Made by a program: the position numbers and the translations under genes. The notes beneath the pieces were generated by a model. It was not told where the DNA came from. It worked only from the letters and a program-made list of their open reading frames with translations, and ran no database searches. DNA of 55,148 bases from Bacteroidaceae bacterium (lineage in GTDB: Bacteria > Bacteroidota > Bacteroidia > Bacteroidales > Bacteroidaceae), in contig JAFTEV010000020.1 of assembly GCA_017453465.1 (NCBI GenBank), positions 1 through 55,148 on the forward strand, in the 5' to 3' direction. Below are positions 24,826 through 33,547 of the stretch, in pieces (positions within the stretch are counted from its first letter, which is position 1; the number at the start of each line of letters is the position of its first letter).

Positions 24826-25782
24826 ATGCGAATCGTAATACTGGACGGACATACCGTCAACCCTGGTGACTTAAGCTGGAAACCGCTCGAAGAACTGGCC
24901 GACCTTGAAGTGTATGAACGCACTGCGGAAGAAGACATCATCCCCCGATGCAAGGGAGCCGAAATGGTGCTGACTAACAAAGTGATACTGGATGCACAGG
25001 TGCTCAATATGCTGCCCCGCCTACAGTACATCGGCGTACTGGCCACAGGCTACAATGTGGTTGACCTCGAAGTGGCCAGCCGGCAGAACATCGTCGTCAC
25101 CAACATTCCTGCATACAGCACCGAGAGCGTTGCCCAGATGGTCTTCAGCCACTTGCTCAACATCGTCAACCGCACAGACCATTATGCCCAAGAGAACAGA
25201 CGTGGACGTTGGTGCCAGTCGGCAGACTTCTGCTACCTTGACCACAATCTTTTTGAACTGAACAACAAGCAAATGGGCATCGTGGGACTGGGACACACTG
25301 GCATGGCTACAGCCCGCATAGCACAGGGCTTCGGCATGAATGTACTGGCATACACATCGAAAGATGAAGAAGAACTGCCTGAGGGTGTTCACAAAGTGTC
25401 GCTCGACGACCTGTTCAGCAGCTGCGACATCGTGAGCCTGCACTGTCCGCTCACCGAGAGCACTCGTCACATGGTGGACAAACGGCTGCTTTCCACCATG
25501 AAACCAACCTCCATCCTCATCAACACAGGGCGTGGCCCGCTGGTCAACGACGACGATTTGGCCGATGCACTGAACAGTGGTATCATTGCGGCATACGGAG
25601 CCGATGTTCTGACTACAGAGCCTGCACCTGTCGATAATCCCTTGTTGAAAGCAAAAAACTGCTATCTCACTCCGCACATTGCCTGGGCAACACGCGAGGC
25701 GCGTCAGCGGCTCATCGACCAATGCGTAAGGAATGTCAAGGCATTTATCGAGGGTGAGCCTATCAATCAAGTAAACAAATAG
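24826..25782 (+). CDS. D-2-hydroxyacid dehydrogenase (glycerate dehydrogenase-like)
   Basis: A 318-residue NAD(P)-dependent dehydrogenase reducing 2-keto acids to D-2-hydroxy acids. Seen: the substrate-domain motif VLATGYNVVD, the Rossmann signature GIVGLGHTG (about 151-159), catalytic Arg in NTGRGPLV (about 239), Glu in TTEPAP (about 265) and His in TPHIAWAT (about 283). The sequence is closest to hydroxypyruvate reductase/glycerate dehydrogenase (HprA-like), but this family overlaps with lactate and phosphoglycerate dehydrogenases. It is convergent with the Crp-type gene (24 nt between stops). Confidence 0.88.
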   Translation: MRIVILDGHTVNPGDLSWKPLEELADLEVYERTAEEDIIPRCKGAEMVLTNKVILDAQVLNMLPRLQYIGVLATGYNVVDLEVASRQNIVVTNIPAYSTESVAQMVFSHLLNIVNRTDHYAQENRRGRWCQSADFCYLDHNLFELNNKQMGIVGLGHTGMATARIAQGFGMNVLAYTSKDEEELPEGVHKVSLDDLFSSCDIVSLHCPLTESTRHMVDKRLLSTMKPTSILINTGRGPLVNDDDLADALNSGIIAAYGADVLTTEPAPVDNPLLKAKNCYLTPHIAWATREARQRLIDQCVRNVKAFIEGEPINQVNK

Positions 25783-25806
25783 GGAAAAAAGGACGTTCTT
25801 GCCTTC

Positions 25807-26409
25807 TTAATACAACTCCATATTTATCTGATTGCGAACACGACTAAGCGTTTCTGGAGTTATCTGCAAGAGCGAAGCTATGTGATGAAGCGGCGCACGC
25901 CGCACAATTTCAGGGTTTTCCCGCATCAAGCGCATATAGCGTTCCTTGGCTGAATCAAACCGTATGGCATCTGCCCAACGTTTGGCTTGAATTAGCATCC
26001 GTTGTTCAATGGCAAAGACAAGCTGGCAAAATTCAAACGATGTGCTGGCCAATTGGAAAAGTTCGTCATGTGGAATGCCATAAAGGACAGACGGTTCAAT
26101 AGTTGTAAGAATAACAGCCGACGGTTCCTGCAAGAAGAAACTCTCGGTGCAGACCACAAAGTCTCCCTCGTGAGCCAGCCCCTCGGTGATTGTCACGCCA
26201 TCGCGTTTGTAGTATTGGAGCACAAGCCCATAGGTCATGTAATAAATGCAGCGGCAAACGTCTCCCTCTGCAACTGGACTCTTGCCACGAATCAGTTTTT
26301 GAGGCTCCAGGATGGCTGCAAATTGCTTCAGGTGCTCTGGACTGAGCGAAACGTCCAAGCTGCGACAGATGTTGCGAGCTACGTCTCTTGTGTTGTCAAT
26401 CTTTAACAT
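25807..26409 (-). CDS. Crp/Fnr-family transcription regulator
   Basis: A 200-residue regulator. Residues about 20-130 form the cyclic-nucleotide-binding-type beta barrel (LIRGKSPVAEGDVCRCIYYMTYG, VTITEGLAHEGDFV); a long dimer helix follows (FAIEQRMLIQAKRWADAIRF), and the C-terminal HTH reads HHIASLLQITPETLSRVRNQI, typical for this phylum. The ligand is unknown; the classic cAMP-contacting residues are not evident. It is last in the purF-like operon, 17 nt after yggS, and may respond to the pathway of those genes. Confidence 0.87.
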   Translation of the reverse strand: MLKIDNTRDVARNICRSLDVSLSPEHLKQFAAILEPQKLIRGKSPVAEGDVCRCIYYMTYGLVLQYYKRDGVTITEGLAHEGDFVVCTESFFLQEPSAVILTTIEPSVLYGIPHDELFQLASTSFEFCQLVFAIEQRMLIQAKRWADAIRFDSAKERYMRLMRENPEIVRRAPLHHIASLLQITPETLSRVRNQINMELY

Positions 26410-26426
26410 GATGGTGTAGTGTTTTT

Positions 26427-27110
26427 TTATGTTTGTTTGTGTGTAGTGTAATCTCGCTCACCAAATATCATGCTTCCCACACGGACGAGTGTTGAACCAT
26501 GGCGTAAAGCTATCAGATAATCTCCACTCATGCCCATCGATAGTTCACAGAAGGCTGCATCATCAGAAAAGAACGCAGTTTTCATCTCACGGAAAATCTC
26601 TGCTGCCAAGGCAAATTCACTGTCAATCTGTCCTTCGTCATCAGTGTTGGTGGCCATGCACATCAGGCCCGCAATCTGCACGTGGGTCAGTTCTCTCCAC
26701 TCCCCAGCCTCAAGCAGCTGCCGCAGTTCGTCGGGCGTGAGTCCGAACTTCGTTTCCTCCTGTGCAATGTGGATTTGCAGCAAGCAGGGAATGGTGCGCT
26801 GGCAGCGTTCTGCCTGACGGTTGATTTCCCGCAACAGTTTCAGCGAATCGACTGCATGAATGAGCGAAACGAAAGGAGCCAGATACTTCACCTTGTTGGT
26901 CTGCAAGTGACCGATGAAGTGCCACTCTATGTCCTTGGGCAGCAAGGCTTCCTTCTCGACCAGTTCCTGTACGTGGCTTTCGCCAAAGATGCGCTGACCA
27001 GCATCGTAAGCCTGTTGCAAACTGCTGACAGGATGGAATTTTGACACGGCAACCAACCGAACTTCCTTCGGCAATGTGTCGAGCACGCTGTGTAGGTTCT
27101 CCGCAATCAT
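26427..27110 (-). CDS. yggS: PLP homeostasis protein, YggS/PROSC family
   Basis: A 227-residue single-domain TIM-barrel protein that binds pyridoxal phosphate. The PLP lysine is in VAVSKFHP (Lys24), and the phosphate and ring contacts are in WHFIGHLQTNK, IAGLMCMA, LSMGMSGDYLIALRHGSTLVRVGSMIFGER. Members keep the PLP pool balanced and have no known catalysis. It is 12 nt downstream of the DUF4494 gene. Confidence 0.93.
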   Translation of the reverse strand: MIAENLHSVLDTLPKEVRLVAVSKFHPVSSLQQAYDAGQRIFGESHVQELVEKEALLPKDIEWHFIGHLQTNKVKYLAPFVSLIHAVDSLKLLREINRQAERCQRTIPCLLQIHIAQEETKFGLTPDELRQLLEAGEWRELTHVQIAGLMCMATNTDDEGQIDSEFALAAEIFREMKTAFFSDDAAFCELSMGMSGDYLIALRHGSTLVRVGSMIFGERDYTTHKQT

Positions 27111-27122
27111 CTCTTCAGGTCA

Positions 27123-27596
27123 TTAAGCCTCGTATTCGGGTTTTGCATTCTCTGCTTTCTGCTGGTACGGGAAGACATCCAGCAGCGGTGTCTCCTGCAC
27201 AAGCGTTATTTCGTAGTCAACCATGGAGCCTTTCATGCCCTCGTCGAAACGCTGCACGGCATCGCGCAGGTCGCTTGCCTGCACCAGCATCTGCTGAGTG
27301 GTGCGCTTTTCGGCCTGTGTCTTCTCGTCGATGGTGACGAATGCACACTTCACCTTGTACCACTTGTCGCAGTTCTCCAGTTCGGACGTGAACATTTCGC
27401 AATAGCGTGCGCGCTTGATGTCCACCACTTCGAGCTGTCCGTTGCAGAAGGGCGTGATTTCGTCAATGATGCGTGCCTCTGCCTCGGTAAAGTTGAGTGC
27501 ATCCACCAGGTAAGGCTCTGTCACCTTCTTGGTGGCTCCGCCCTCCATCATCTTCTCTGTCCGAACCTTGCATTCGAACCAATTGTTCATGATCAT
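27123..27596 (-). CDS. DUF4494 protein
   Basis: A 157-residue cytosolic protein matching the DUF4494 family of Bacteroidota (NNWFECKVRTEKMMEGG at the start, then KKVTEPYLVDALNFTEAEARI and WYKVKCAFVTIDEKT). Met3 (27590) is as good a start as Met1. It is mixed alpha/beta with no catalytic motif. The family is often next to yggS, as here; the function is unknown. Confidence 0.8.
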   Translation of the reverse strand: MIMNNWFECKVRTEKMMEGGATKKVTEPYLVDALNFTEAEARIIDEITPFCNGQLEVVDIKRARYCEMFTSELENCDKWYKVKCAFVTIDEKTQAEKRTTQQMLVQASDLRDAVQRFDEGMKGSMVDYEITLVQETPLLDVFPYQQKAENAKPEYEA

Positions 27597-27611
27597 AGTT
27601 GTTCCTTTATA

Positions 27612-29099
27612 TTATCCGATTTCGTTTTCTTCTTTCAGTGTATGGAATGAACTGCCGTCGAAACAGTGGGTGCAGACCTGGCACTTTTGCAGTCCGATAG
27701 CCTTGACAATGGTTTCCAGCTTGGCGAAACGCAGTGAATCCAGATTCAGCCTGCGGGCAATCTCGTCCACCATGCGTTTATATTCAGGCGAATCAGACTG
27801 TGTGTAACGCTGAAGGCGTTCTGCGGGCACATCCACGCTCTCCACCTTGTTGGCATCGTCAAGCAGTGTCGTCTGGTCCTGATTGGTCTCAAGGTCCATG
27901 ATGACACGGCGGGCTATCAGCTCCAGTTCGCTCTTGCTGGCCGAGAAATTGATGAACGGACAGGCATAAATCAGTGGCGGACAGGCAATGCGCATGTGCA
28001 CCTCCTTGGCACCCAGTTCCTTGAGCTTCTTCGCATTGTTGCGGAGCTGTGTGCCACGCACGATGGAGTCGTCGCAGAAGAGGCAGCGTTTTCCCTCAAG
28101 CATGGCTCCGTTGGGGATGAGCTTCATCTTGGCAACCAGGTTGCGCATTTCCTGACTGGTGGGCATGAAGGAGCGTGGCCATGTGGGAGTATATTTTGAA
28201 ATGCCGCGCACGTAGGGCACCTTGTGGCCAGCCGAGTAGCCCAGTGCCATGCCATTGCCGCTGTCGGGAATGCCACCCACGGTGTCCACCTCGGTAGGGT
28301 CTTCCTCGCCCATGACGCGCCCAGTCTCAAATCGGGCTTCCTCCACATTCTTGCCCTCATAGCTGGACGTGGGGAATCCGTAGTATATCCACAGGAACGA
28401 GCAGATTTGGTTGCCCTTGTTGGACCGTCTCAGTTGCTCCATCCCGTCAGGACGCAGACGGACAATCTCGCCTGGACCCAAATAGTAGGTCGGCTCATAT
28501 CCCAGGTTGGGGAAAGCCGACGATTCGCTCGTGGCAGCCATTGCGCCGTCCTTTTGCCCTATGACAATGGGCGTGCGCCCCCATGAGTCGCGTGCTGCAA
28601 TAATGCCGTCCTCGGTCAGCAGGAGCACAGAGCACGAACCCTGAATGTTGCGGTAGATGTTTTCAATGCCATCGACAAAAGATTTTCCCTTGATGATGAG
28701 CAGCCCAATCAGTTCCGTCTGGTTTATCTTGCCGCTGCTAAATTCGCTCAGCACCATGTTCTCGCTGAGCAGTTGGTCGGCTATGGCCTCGATGTTGTTG
28801 ATTTTCGCCACGGTGACCAGTGCAAACCTGCCGAGGTGTGAGTTCATCAGCAAGGGCTGCGCATCGGTGTCGCTGATGATTCCGATACCTGCGTTGCCGT
28901 GGAATTTGTCCAGTTCCGACTCAAAACGTGTGCGGAAATAGGTGTTTTCCAGATTGTGGATAGAACGAAAAAAGCCCTTTTCCTCACTGAACGTAGCCAT
29001 GCCTCCGCGCTTTGTACCGAGGTGTGACTGGTAGTCAGTGCCGTAGAAAAGGTCCGTAATGCACTTCTGGGTACTTACGGTACCAAAAAAGCCTCCCAT
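27612..29099 (-). CDS. PurF-like phosphoribosyltransferase without a glutaminase active site
   Basis: A 495-residue paralogue of amidophosphoribosyltransferase. The PRPP loop is intact (CLFCDDSIVRGT, about 339-350), and the four Cys that bind the iron-sulfur cluster in B. subtilis PurF have counterparts (Cys233 in ICSFLWIYY, Cys380 in IYACPF, Cys476 and Cys479 in CTHCFDG). The N-terminal nucleophile Cys is absent: the protein begins MGGFFG instead of MCGIxG, and the Arg of HTRY and the NG of the AHNG motif are also replaced (GIGIISD, LVTVAKINN). It therefore cannot use glutamine as PurF does, and may use ammonia, another nucleophile, or be regulatory. First gene of an operon with DUF4494, yggS and a Crp-type regulator. 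Confidence 0.85.
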   Translation of the reverse strand: MGGFFGTVSTQKCITDLFYGTDYQSHLGTKRGGMATFSEEKGFFRSIHNLENTYFRTRFESELDKFHGNAGIGIISDTDAQPLLMNSHLGRFALVTVAKINNIEAIADQLLSENMVLSEFSSGKINQTELIGLLIIKGKSFVDGIENIYRNIQGSCSVLLLTEDGIIAARDSWGRTPIVIGQKDGAMAATSESSAFPNLGYEPTYYLGPGEIVRLRPDGMEQLRRSNKGNQICSFLWIYYGFPTSSYEGKNVEEARFETGRVMGEEDPTEVDTVGGIPDSGNGMALGYSAGHKVPYVRGISKYTPTWPRSFMPTSQEMRNLVAKMKLIPNGAMLEGKRCLFCDDSIVRGTQLRNNAKKLKELGAKEVHMRIACPPLIYACPFINFSASKSELELIARRVIMDLETNQDQTTLLDDANKVESVDVPAERLQRYTQSDSPEYKRMVDEIARRLNLDSLRFAKLETIVKAIGLQKCQVCTHCFDGSSFHTLKEENEIG

Positions 29100-29134
29100 A
29101 TAGAATACTATTGTGTTGTGTTAAAAAACTTTTG

Positions 29135-29165
29135 CAAAGTTACGCCATGCAAATGGAAATAACAA
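29135..29165 (-). promoter_or_regulatory. Promoter of the purF-like operon
   Basis: Minus strand: TTG (29165-29163), exactly 20 nt, TAACTTTG (29142-29135), 36 nt before the ATG at 29099. Confidence 0.78.
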
Positions 29166-29184
29166 ACAATTTAGCTTTTTTTTA

Positions 29185-31812
29185 TCAGAAAGTCAAACGG
29201 AAAATGAAGCGCACACCATTGCGATTGATGTTTGGGTGGTCCAGATAAGTAAGACGACGCACATAGACCACATGGATGAGCTTGAAGATGTTGTGCACAC
29301 CCACCACTGCCTCGATGTAGGGCTTGTTGGGCTGCATCTTGTAAGTGTTCGACTCAAACAGCCCCTCGTCATTGAACCGGCCAGGGAAGAAGAACAGGTC
29401 GGGATCGGTATATCCGCTGGCGGCAGGATTGTTCTTGTCGGTCAGCGTGCCCCACAGCACGTTGATGCCAATCCACTCGCGCCACTTCAGTTTCTTCAGC
29501 AACGGGATGCGGTTGAAAATCTTTCCGTTCAGGTCCCAGCTCACCATGAGCGAGGCATAGCGGTCGTTGAGGAACTCCCAGATGTTGATGAGGTTGAAGT
29601 TATAGTCTTGCAGAATGTACGTATCGTTGGCTACGGGGTGGATGAGCAGTGGGTAAGGCACCTTGCTCCACTGTGCGCCCGCCTTCAGGTCGCAGTCAAT
29701 CTTGCCCCACGAGCCTACCCAGAAGCGTTTGTAAACGCCTGCCTCCGTGACGTGGTAGTTGTACTGTCCGCCCAGCAGCCCCTTCATGCCCCACGTGTGC
29801 GAGACGGTGAAGATGGGCGCATCGAGGTTAATCTTCAGTCGGCGTTGCTTCGTGTTGACATAGGTGGCTCCTGGTTCGAAGGTGACAGTGGCTTTCAGTT
29901 CGGTCGTGGTCATCTTGTTGTCCCATGCCTGTGGGTCGTTCACGGGCTGCGGCGTTCCGTTGGCATCGGGTGTGCCTGTGCCGAGGTGCTGGAAGAACAG
30001 CTGGTCAACGGCCTCATTGCGTGTGTTGTCGAAGTGGGCATAGAATTTCATGCCGTTCTCCCATTCGCGGTCATACATCAGCTTATGTGTGCGCGTGTGG
30101 TAGAACTGGTCCACCTTGCTCGACTTGAATGCCATGAACATATTGTCCTTGTCGGTCGTCATGAACTTGGTGTAGGGGCTGGTGATGTCGTTGTAGTACT
30201 GGAAGGAGAGGTTGTTCTTGGGGAACTCGCGGTGCAGGTATGCCTTCTTGTTGAACGAATAGGTGGCCTTCAGCATTCCGTACACGTTCTTGGTCCTTGT
30301 ACCGTAGGCCACGTAGCCGTCCAGGAAGAGGTGGGGATTCAAGTGGGCAGTGGTGAATCCCGAAACACGGAATCGCCACGAATCATAGTCATTCTTGCTG
30401 ATGATGGTGTTGATGGGGCCAAAGTCGAACTTGTTCTTCTCCGTGCTCGAAGCTGTCTCGATGTAGTTTTCAATCAGTGTCTTCAGTCCGAACATGAACC
30501 ACTTGAAGCCCTTGATGTTTTGCAGCTTGTCCATGAACGAACCCAGCTGGCTCTCCGACTTTGTGAGTTCCACCTGGCGGAACTGTGCCCAGTAGTTTTC
30601 GTCCTTCATCTTGGCATCAGGCTCAGTCTTGGTAGCTCCCTTGATGTTCTTGAAGACGCGGTCGGGGATGGGGTCAAACGAATAGTCGAAGTGACGGATG
30701 GTGCGCTGCACCATGAGCTTCTGTATCCAGCTGGCCAATTTCAGCTCCACCAGCATGTCGTTCACCAGCACCACACGCTCACCCGTAGGCAGGCAGTCAA
30801 GGTCCTGACGGATAATCATGTTCTCCACGAAGTTCACATCGGAACGGCGCGGGATGTTCAGCTCCACACGGCGCACGGCGTAAGTGCTGTCCTTCATGAT
30901 ATAGACATGGCCCGAAAAGCCGAAGTCCTGCTGGTTGTTGGGCAGGAAGCCCACATCAATGACCGAGTCGTTCTCAATCTTGATGGTGTCCTGCAAGTAG
31001 TAGCGGTAAAAGTTGATGGCATTGTCGGCAATGGGCGACTTGAAGGGGTATTGCAGCAAACGGCATTCGTTTTCGTAGATGTCCACATCGGTGAACACGT
31101 CCTTGAGCATTGTCGTGAGAATTTCGCCCGTGTTGATCAGCTCGTTCACACCCTTGTCGTTGCTGGCCTTGATGAGTTTCTTCTCGCTGTGAGGCGATTT
31201 GCGATAGAAGATGTCGCTCACGTTCTCCTGCACCATGACGGGCAGGATGAGTTTGCCCGTTTCGGGACAGCGTTCCACATGGTCTTTCAGGAAGGCAAAC
31301 CGCTTGAACTGTCCGTCCTCAAACACCCTTTCGGTAAATTCGTTGAGCGAGAACGTCATCTTCTCGTATTTCTGGTAGGAGAAATAGTCCTTCGAGCGCA
31401 GGTCCGTCGTGCGCTTGTGCTCTATCACCTTGCGCATCAGCTCAACGGCAGGATTGTTCTTGCGCGAATACTTCTTCTTCTTGGCCTGCACCGTCACGCC
31501 GTCCAGCAGTCGGGCCTCAGGCACCAGGCGGATGGTCATGTTCTTGTTGTGTCCGTAGGGGTCGAGCTTGATGACCTGCGTGATGTAGCCCATCGTGCTG
31601 ACCGTGATTTCGCGCCAGGCCGAGTCTTCCTTCAGCACAAAGCGTCCGTTCTCGTCGGTCTGCTCGCCCACGCCCATCTTGTCGTAATACACATAGACGT
31701 AGTCCAGCGGCTGACGGGTCTTCGAGTCAATCACACGGCCTGTCACCTGTGCAATAATAAATAATGTGTTGAGCAGGAATATGGTGAGAAGAAATAATTT
31801 CTTGCGTGTCAT
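29185..31812 (-). CDS. DUF5686 outer-membrane protein with carboxypeptidase-like domain
   Basis: An 875-residue exported protein. The signal peptide (MTRKKLFLLTIFLLNTLFII) is followed by a carboxypeptidase-regulatory-like beta sandwich (about 22-110, VTGRVIDSKTRQPLDYVYVY, GVGEQTDENGRFVLK) as in TonB-dependent receptors, but there is no plug or TonB box. The remainder matches the DUF5686 family: a long periplasmic part, then a C-terminal beta-barrel region ending in Phe (GVRFIFRLTF). The function of the family is unknown. On the minus strand TACCTTTG (31849-31842) lies about 30 nt before the start. It is monocistronic, upstream of the purF-like promoter. Confidence 0.85.
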   Translation of the reverse strand: MTRKKLFLLTIFLLNTLFIIAQVTGRVIDSKTRQPLDYVYVYYDKMGVGEQTDENGRFVLKEDSAWREITVSTMGYITQVIKLDPYGHNKNMTIRLVPEARLLDGVTVQAKKKKYSRKNNPAVELMRKVIEHKRTTDLRSKDYFSYQKYEKMTFSLNEFTERVFEDGQFKRFAFLKDHVERCPETGKLILPVMVQENVSDIFYRKSPHSEKKLIKASNDKGVNELINTGEILTTMLKDVFTDVDIYENECRLLQYPFKSPIADNAINFYRYYLQDTIKIENDSVIDVGFLPNNQQDFGFSGHVYIMKDSTYAVRRVELNIPRRSDVNFVENMIIRQDLDCLPTGERVVLVNDMLVELKLASWIQKLMVQRTIRHFDYSFDPIPDRVFKNIKGATKTEPDAKMKDENYWAQFRQVELTKSESQLGSFMDKLQNIKGFKWFMFGLKTLIENYIETASSTEKNKFDFGPINTIISKNDYDSWRFRVSGFTTAHLNPHLFLDGYVAYGTRTKNVYGMLKATYSFNKKAYLHREFPKNNLSFQYYNDITSPYTKFMTTDKDNMFMAFKSSKVDQFYHTRTHKLMYDREWENGMKFYAHFDNTRNEAVDQLFFQHLGTGTPDANGTPQPVNDPQAWDNKMTTTELKATVTFEPGATYVNTKQRRLKINLDAPIFTVSHTWGMKGLLGGQYNYHVTEAGVYKRFWVGSWGKIDCDLKAGAQWSKVPYPLLIHPVANDTYILQDYNFNLINIWEFLNDRYASLMVSWDLNGKIFNRIPLLKKLKWREWIGINVLWGTLTDKNNPAASGYTDPDLFFFPGRFNDEGLFESNTYKMQPNKPYIEAVVGVHNIFKLIHVVYVRRLTYLDHPNINRNGVRFIFRLTF

Positions 31813-31919
31813 TATGCTTGCGATGCTATTTTTTCAGCGGGCAAAGGTACAACATTTTCTTCAAACAGAAGGGAAAACAGCATAGGAAATATGTTCCATT
31901 TGTCTGTTTTCTTGGTTGC

Positions 31920-33407
31920 CTACAACTTCACCTTGGCGGGTTTCGATTCGTTTTGCAGCCTGTCCAGTGCCGTAATGAGGAAGGTATATCCCGTCTGGTT
32001 TCCCTCCAGCAGCAGCTCGGTCTGGCGCGTGATGGCAAAGATGTGGCGCGGGTCGCTGATGTCTTGTTTTTCGCCATTGGCAAAGCGATAGACCACGTAC
32101 TTCACAGCACGGTCCATCTCTTTCTTGCCCTTCGGGGCTGTCCAGCTGAGGTAGATGTCCTGTCCGTGGAAGTCGATGCCGGCACGACGTGGAGCCTTCG
32201 GAGCCTTCTTGTCGATGTAGGGCATGAGGGGCTGCAGTGCGGGCGTGTTGTGATAGTGCTGCTCCAGCATGGTGCGGTAGTTGCCCGGATTGTTGACCAC
32301 AGCGGCGGCATACCACTGACAGCTGCCCTGCACCTTGGGCAGGGAGCGTTGTATCTGGTACTTCAGCATCATCTGGTGCTGTTCGGGGTGCTGCGGGTCG
32401 GTGCCCTTCACGGTGCGCTCCACGTCTTGACCGATGAAGATGGGTCGCTTGCCGCAATAGTCGTTCCACCAGTAGCAAAGCACCTCGTAGTCAGCCACTT
32501 TTGTGCCGATGTTCCAGTAAATCTGCGGGATGGTATAGTCTATCCAGCCCTTTTCCGTCCACAAGACGATGTCGGCATAGAGGTCGTCGTAGTTTTGCAG
32601 TCCAGCCGTGGCACTGCCCTGCTTGTCGTTCATGCCTGTGGGACTGTTGCGGTAGATGCCGAAGGGCGAAATACCGAACTTCACCCAGGGCTTCACGCGA
32701 CGGACGAGGCGGTGCAGGTCGCGGATGAGCAGGTTCACGTTGTCGCGTCGCCAGTCGGCTATGTTGCTGAATCCACGCGGATTGTTGAGGTAGTCGGCTT
32801 CGTCGGGGATGGGCACTCCTTTCTCCGGATAGGGATAAAAGTAGTCGTCCATGTGCAGCCCGTCCACATCGTAGCGGGTCAGGATGTCCTCCACCACCAT
32901 GCAGGTGTAGAATCGGTTCTCCTCCAGTGCGGGGTTGAAGATGAACAGGTCGCCGTAGAGGAACATCCGCTCCGGGTGGCGCACGGCGGCGTGGTTCAGT
33001 GCCAGCATTGTGGTGCCCTTGGTCTTTGCCCGGTAGGGGTTAATCCAGGCGTGGCACTCCATTCCGCGCTGATGGCACTGCTCCACCATCCAGGCCAGGG
33101 GGTCCCAGCCGTCGGCTGGAGCCACGCCTTGTTCGCCCGTGAGGTAGCGCGACCAGGGTTCGTAGTTGGACTTGTAGAGTGCATCGCCCTCGGCACGGCA
33201 CTGAAACATGATGGCGTTGATGCCCGCTCCCTGCAACACGTCGAGCTGTGAGGAGAGCATTTCGCGCAACTGCTGGGGCGATTTGCCCAGGTATTGTCCG
33301 TTGACACACTGAATCCACGCACCACGAAATTCCCGCTTGGGGTTCTGGGCAAAGGCCACCATGCACAGGAGGCACAGCGCAAGGATGGTAAGGATTGGTT
33401 TCTTCAT
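31920..33407 (-). CDS. GHL10 (DUF187) family secreted glycoside hydrolase
   Basis: A 495-residue protein with a signal peptide (MKKPILTILALCLLCMVAFA). Residues about 25-345 are the GHL10 TIM barrel (REFRGAWIQCVNG, INAIMFQCRAEGDALYKS, HAWINPYRAK, VDGLHMDDYFYPYP, WIDYTIPQIYWNIG), related to YngK/FenI-type hydrolases that act on peptidoglycan or other glycans. The last 90 residues are a fibronectin type III-like domain (IDFHGQDIYLSWTAP, GYTFLITALDRL). The substrate is not known. It reads in the same direction as the phospholipase D gene, from which it is separated by an inverted repeat. Confidence 0.88.
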   Translation of the reverse strand: MKKPILTILALCLLCMVAFAQNPKREFRGAWIQCVNGQYLGKSPQQLREMLSSQLDVLQGAGINAIMFQCRAEGDALYKSNYEPWSRYLTGEQGVAPADGWDPLAWMVEQCHQRGMECHAWINPYRAKTKGTTMLALNHAAVRHPERMFLYGDLFIFNPALEENRFYTCMVVEDILTRYDVDGLHMDDYFYPYPEKGVPIPDEADYLNNPRGFSNIADWRRDNVNLLIRDLHRLVRRVKPWVKFGISPFGIYRNSPTGMNDKQGSATAGLQNYDDLYADIVLWTEKGWIDYTIPQIYWNIGTKVADYEVLCYWWNDYCGKRPIFIGQDVERTVKGTDPQHPEQHQMMLKYQIQRSLPKVQGSCQWYAAAVVNNPGNYRTMLEQHYHNTPALQPLMPYIDKKAPKAPRRAGIDFHGQDIYLSWTAPKGKKEMDRAVKYVVYRFANGEKQDISDPRHIFAITRQTELLLEGNQTGYTFLITALDRLQNESKPAKVKL

Positions 33408-33437
33408 ATTTTTTTGTTTTAAGTTTCGGGACTTTTG

Positions 33438-33532
33438 GGAGTTAAGGAGTTAAGCCGTTTCGGGAGGCTTGGAGTTTGAGGAGGATGTTAAGCCTATCAG
33501 TATCGGCTTAACTCCTTCACTCCTTAACTCCT
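33438..33532. repeat. Inverted repeat of AACTCCTTAAC-type units
   Basis: GGAGTTAAGGAGTTAAGCCG (33438-33457) and CGGCTTAACTCCTTCACTCC (33504-33523) pair at 19 of 20 positions across a 46-nt loop, and a third half-unit follows to 33532. Similar AACTCCTTAAC text occurs at 16816-16826. It may work as a terminator after the phospholipase D gene, or be a dispersed repeat. Confidence 0.65.
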
Positions 33533-33547
33533 TAACATAACTTCCTT

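Noticed and set aside
29236-31764. Long plus-strand frame of 842 codons opposite the DUF5686 gene
   Set aside because: It is the antisense shadow of a gene with a signal peptide, domain matches and a promoter; its translation is rich in His/Val/Leu without domains.
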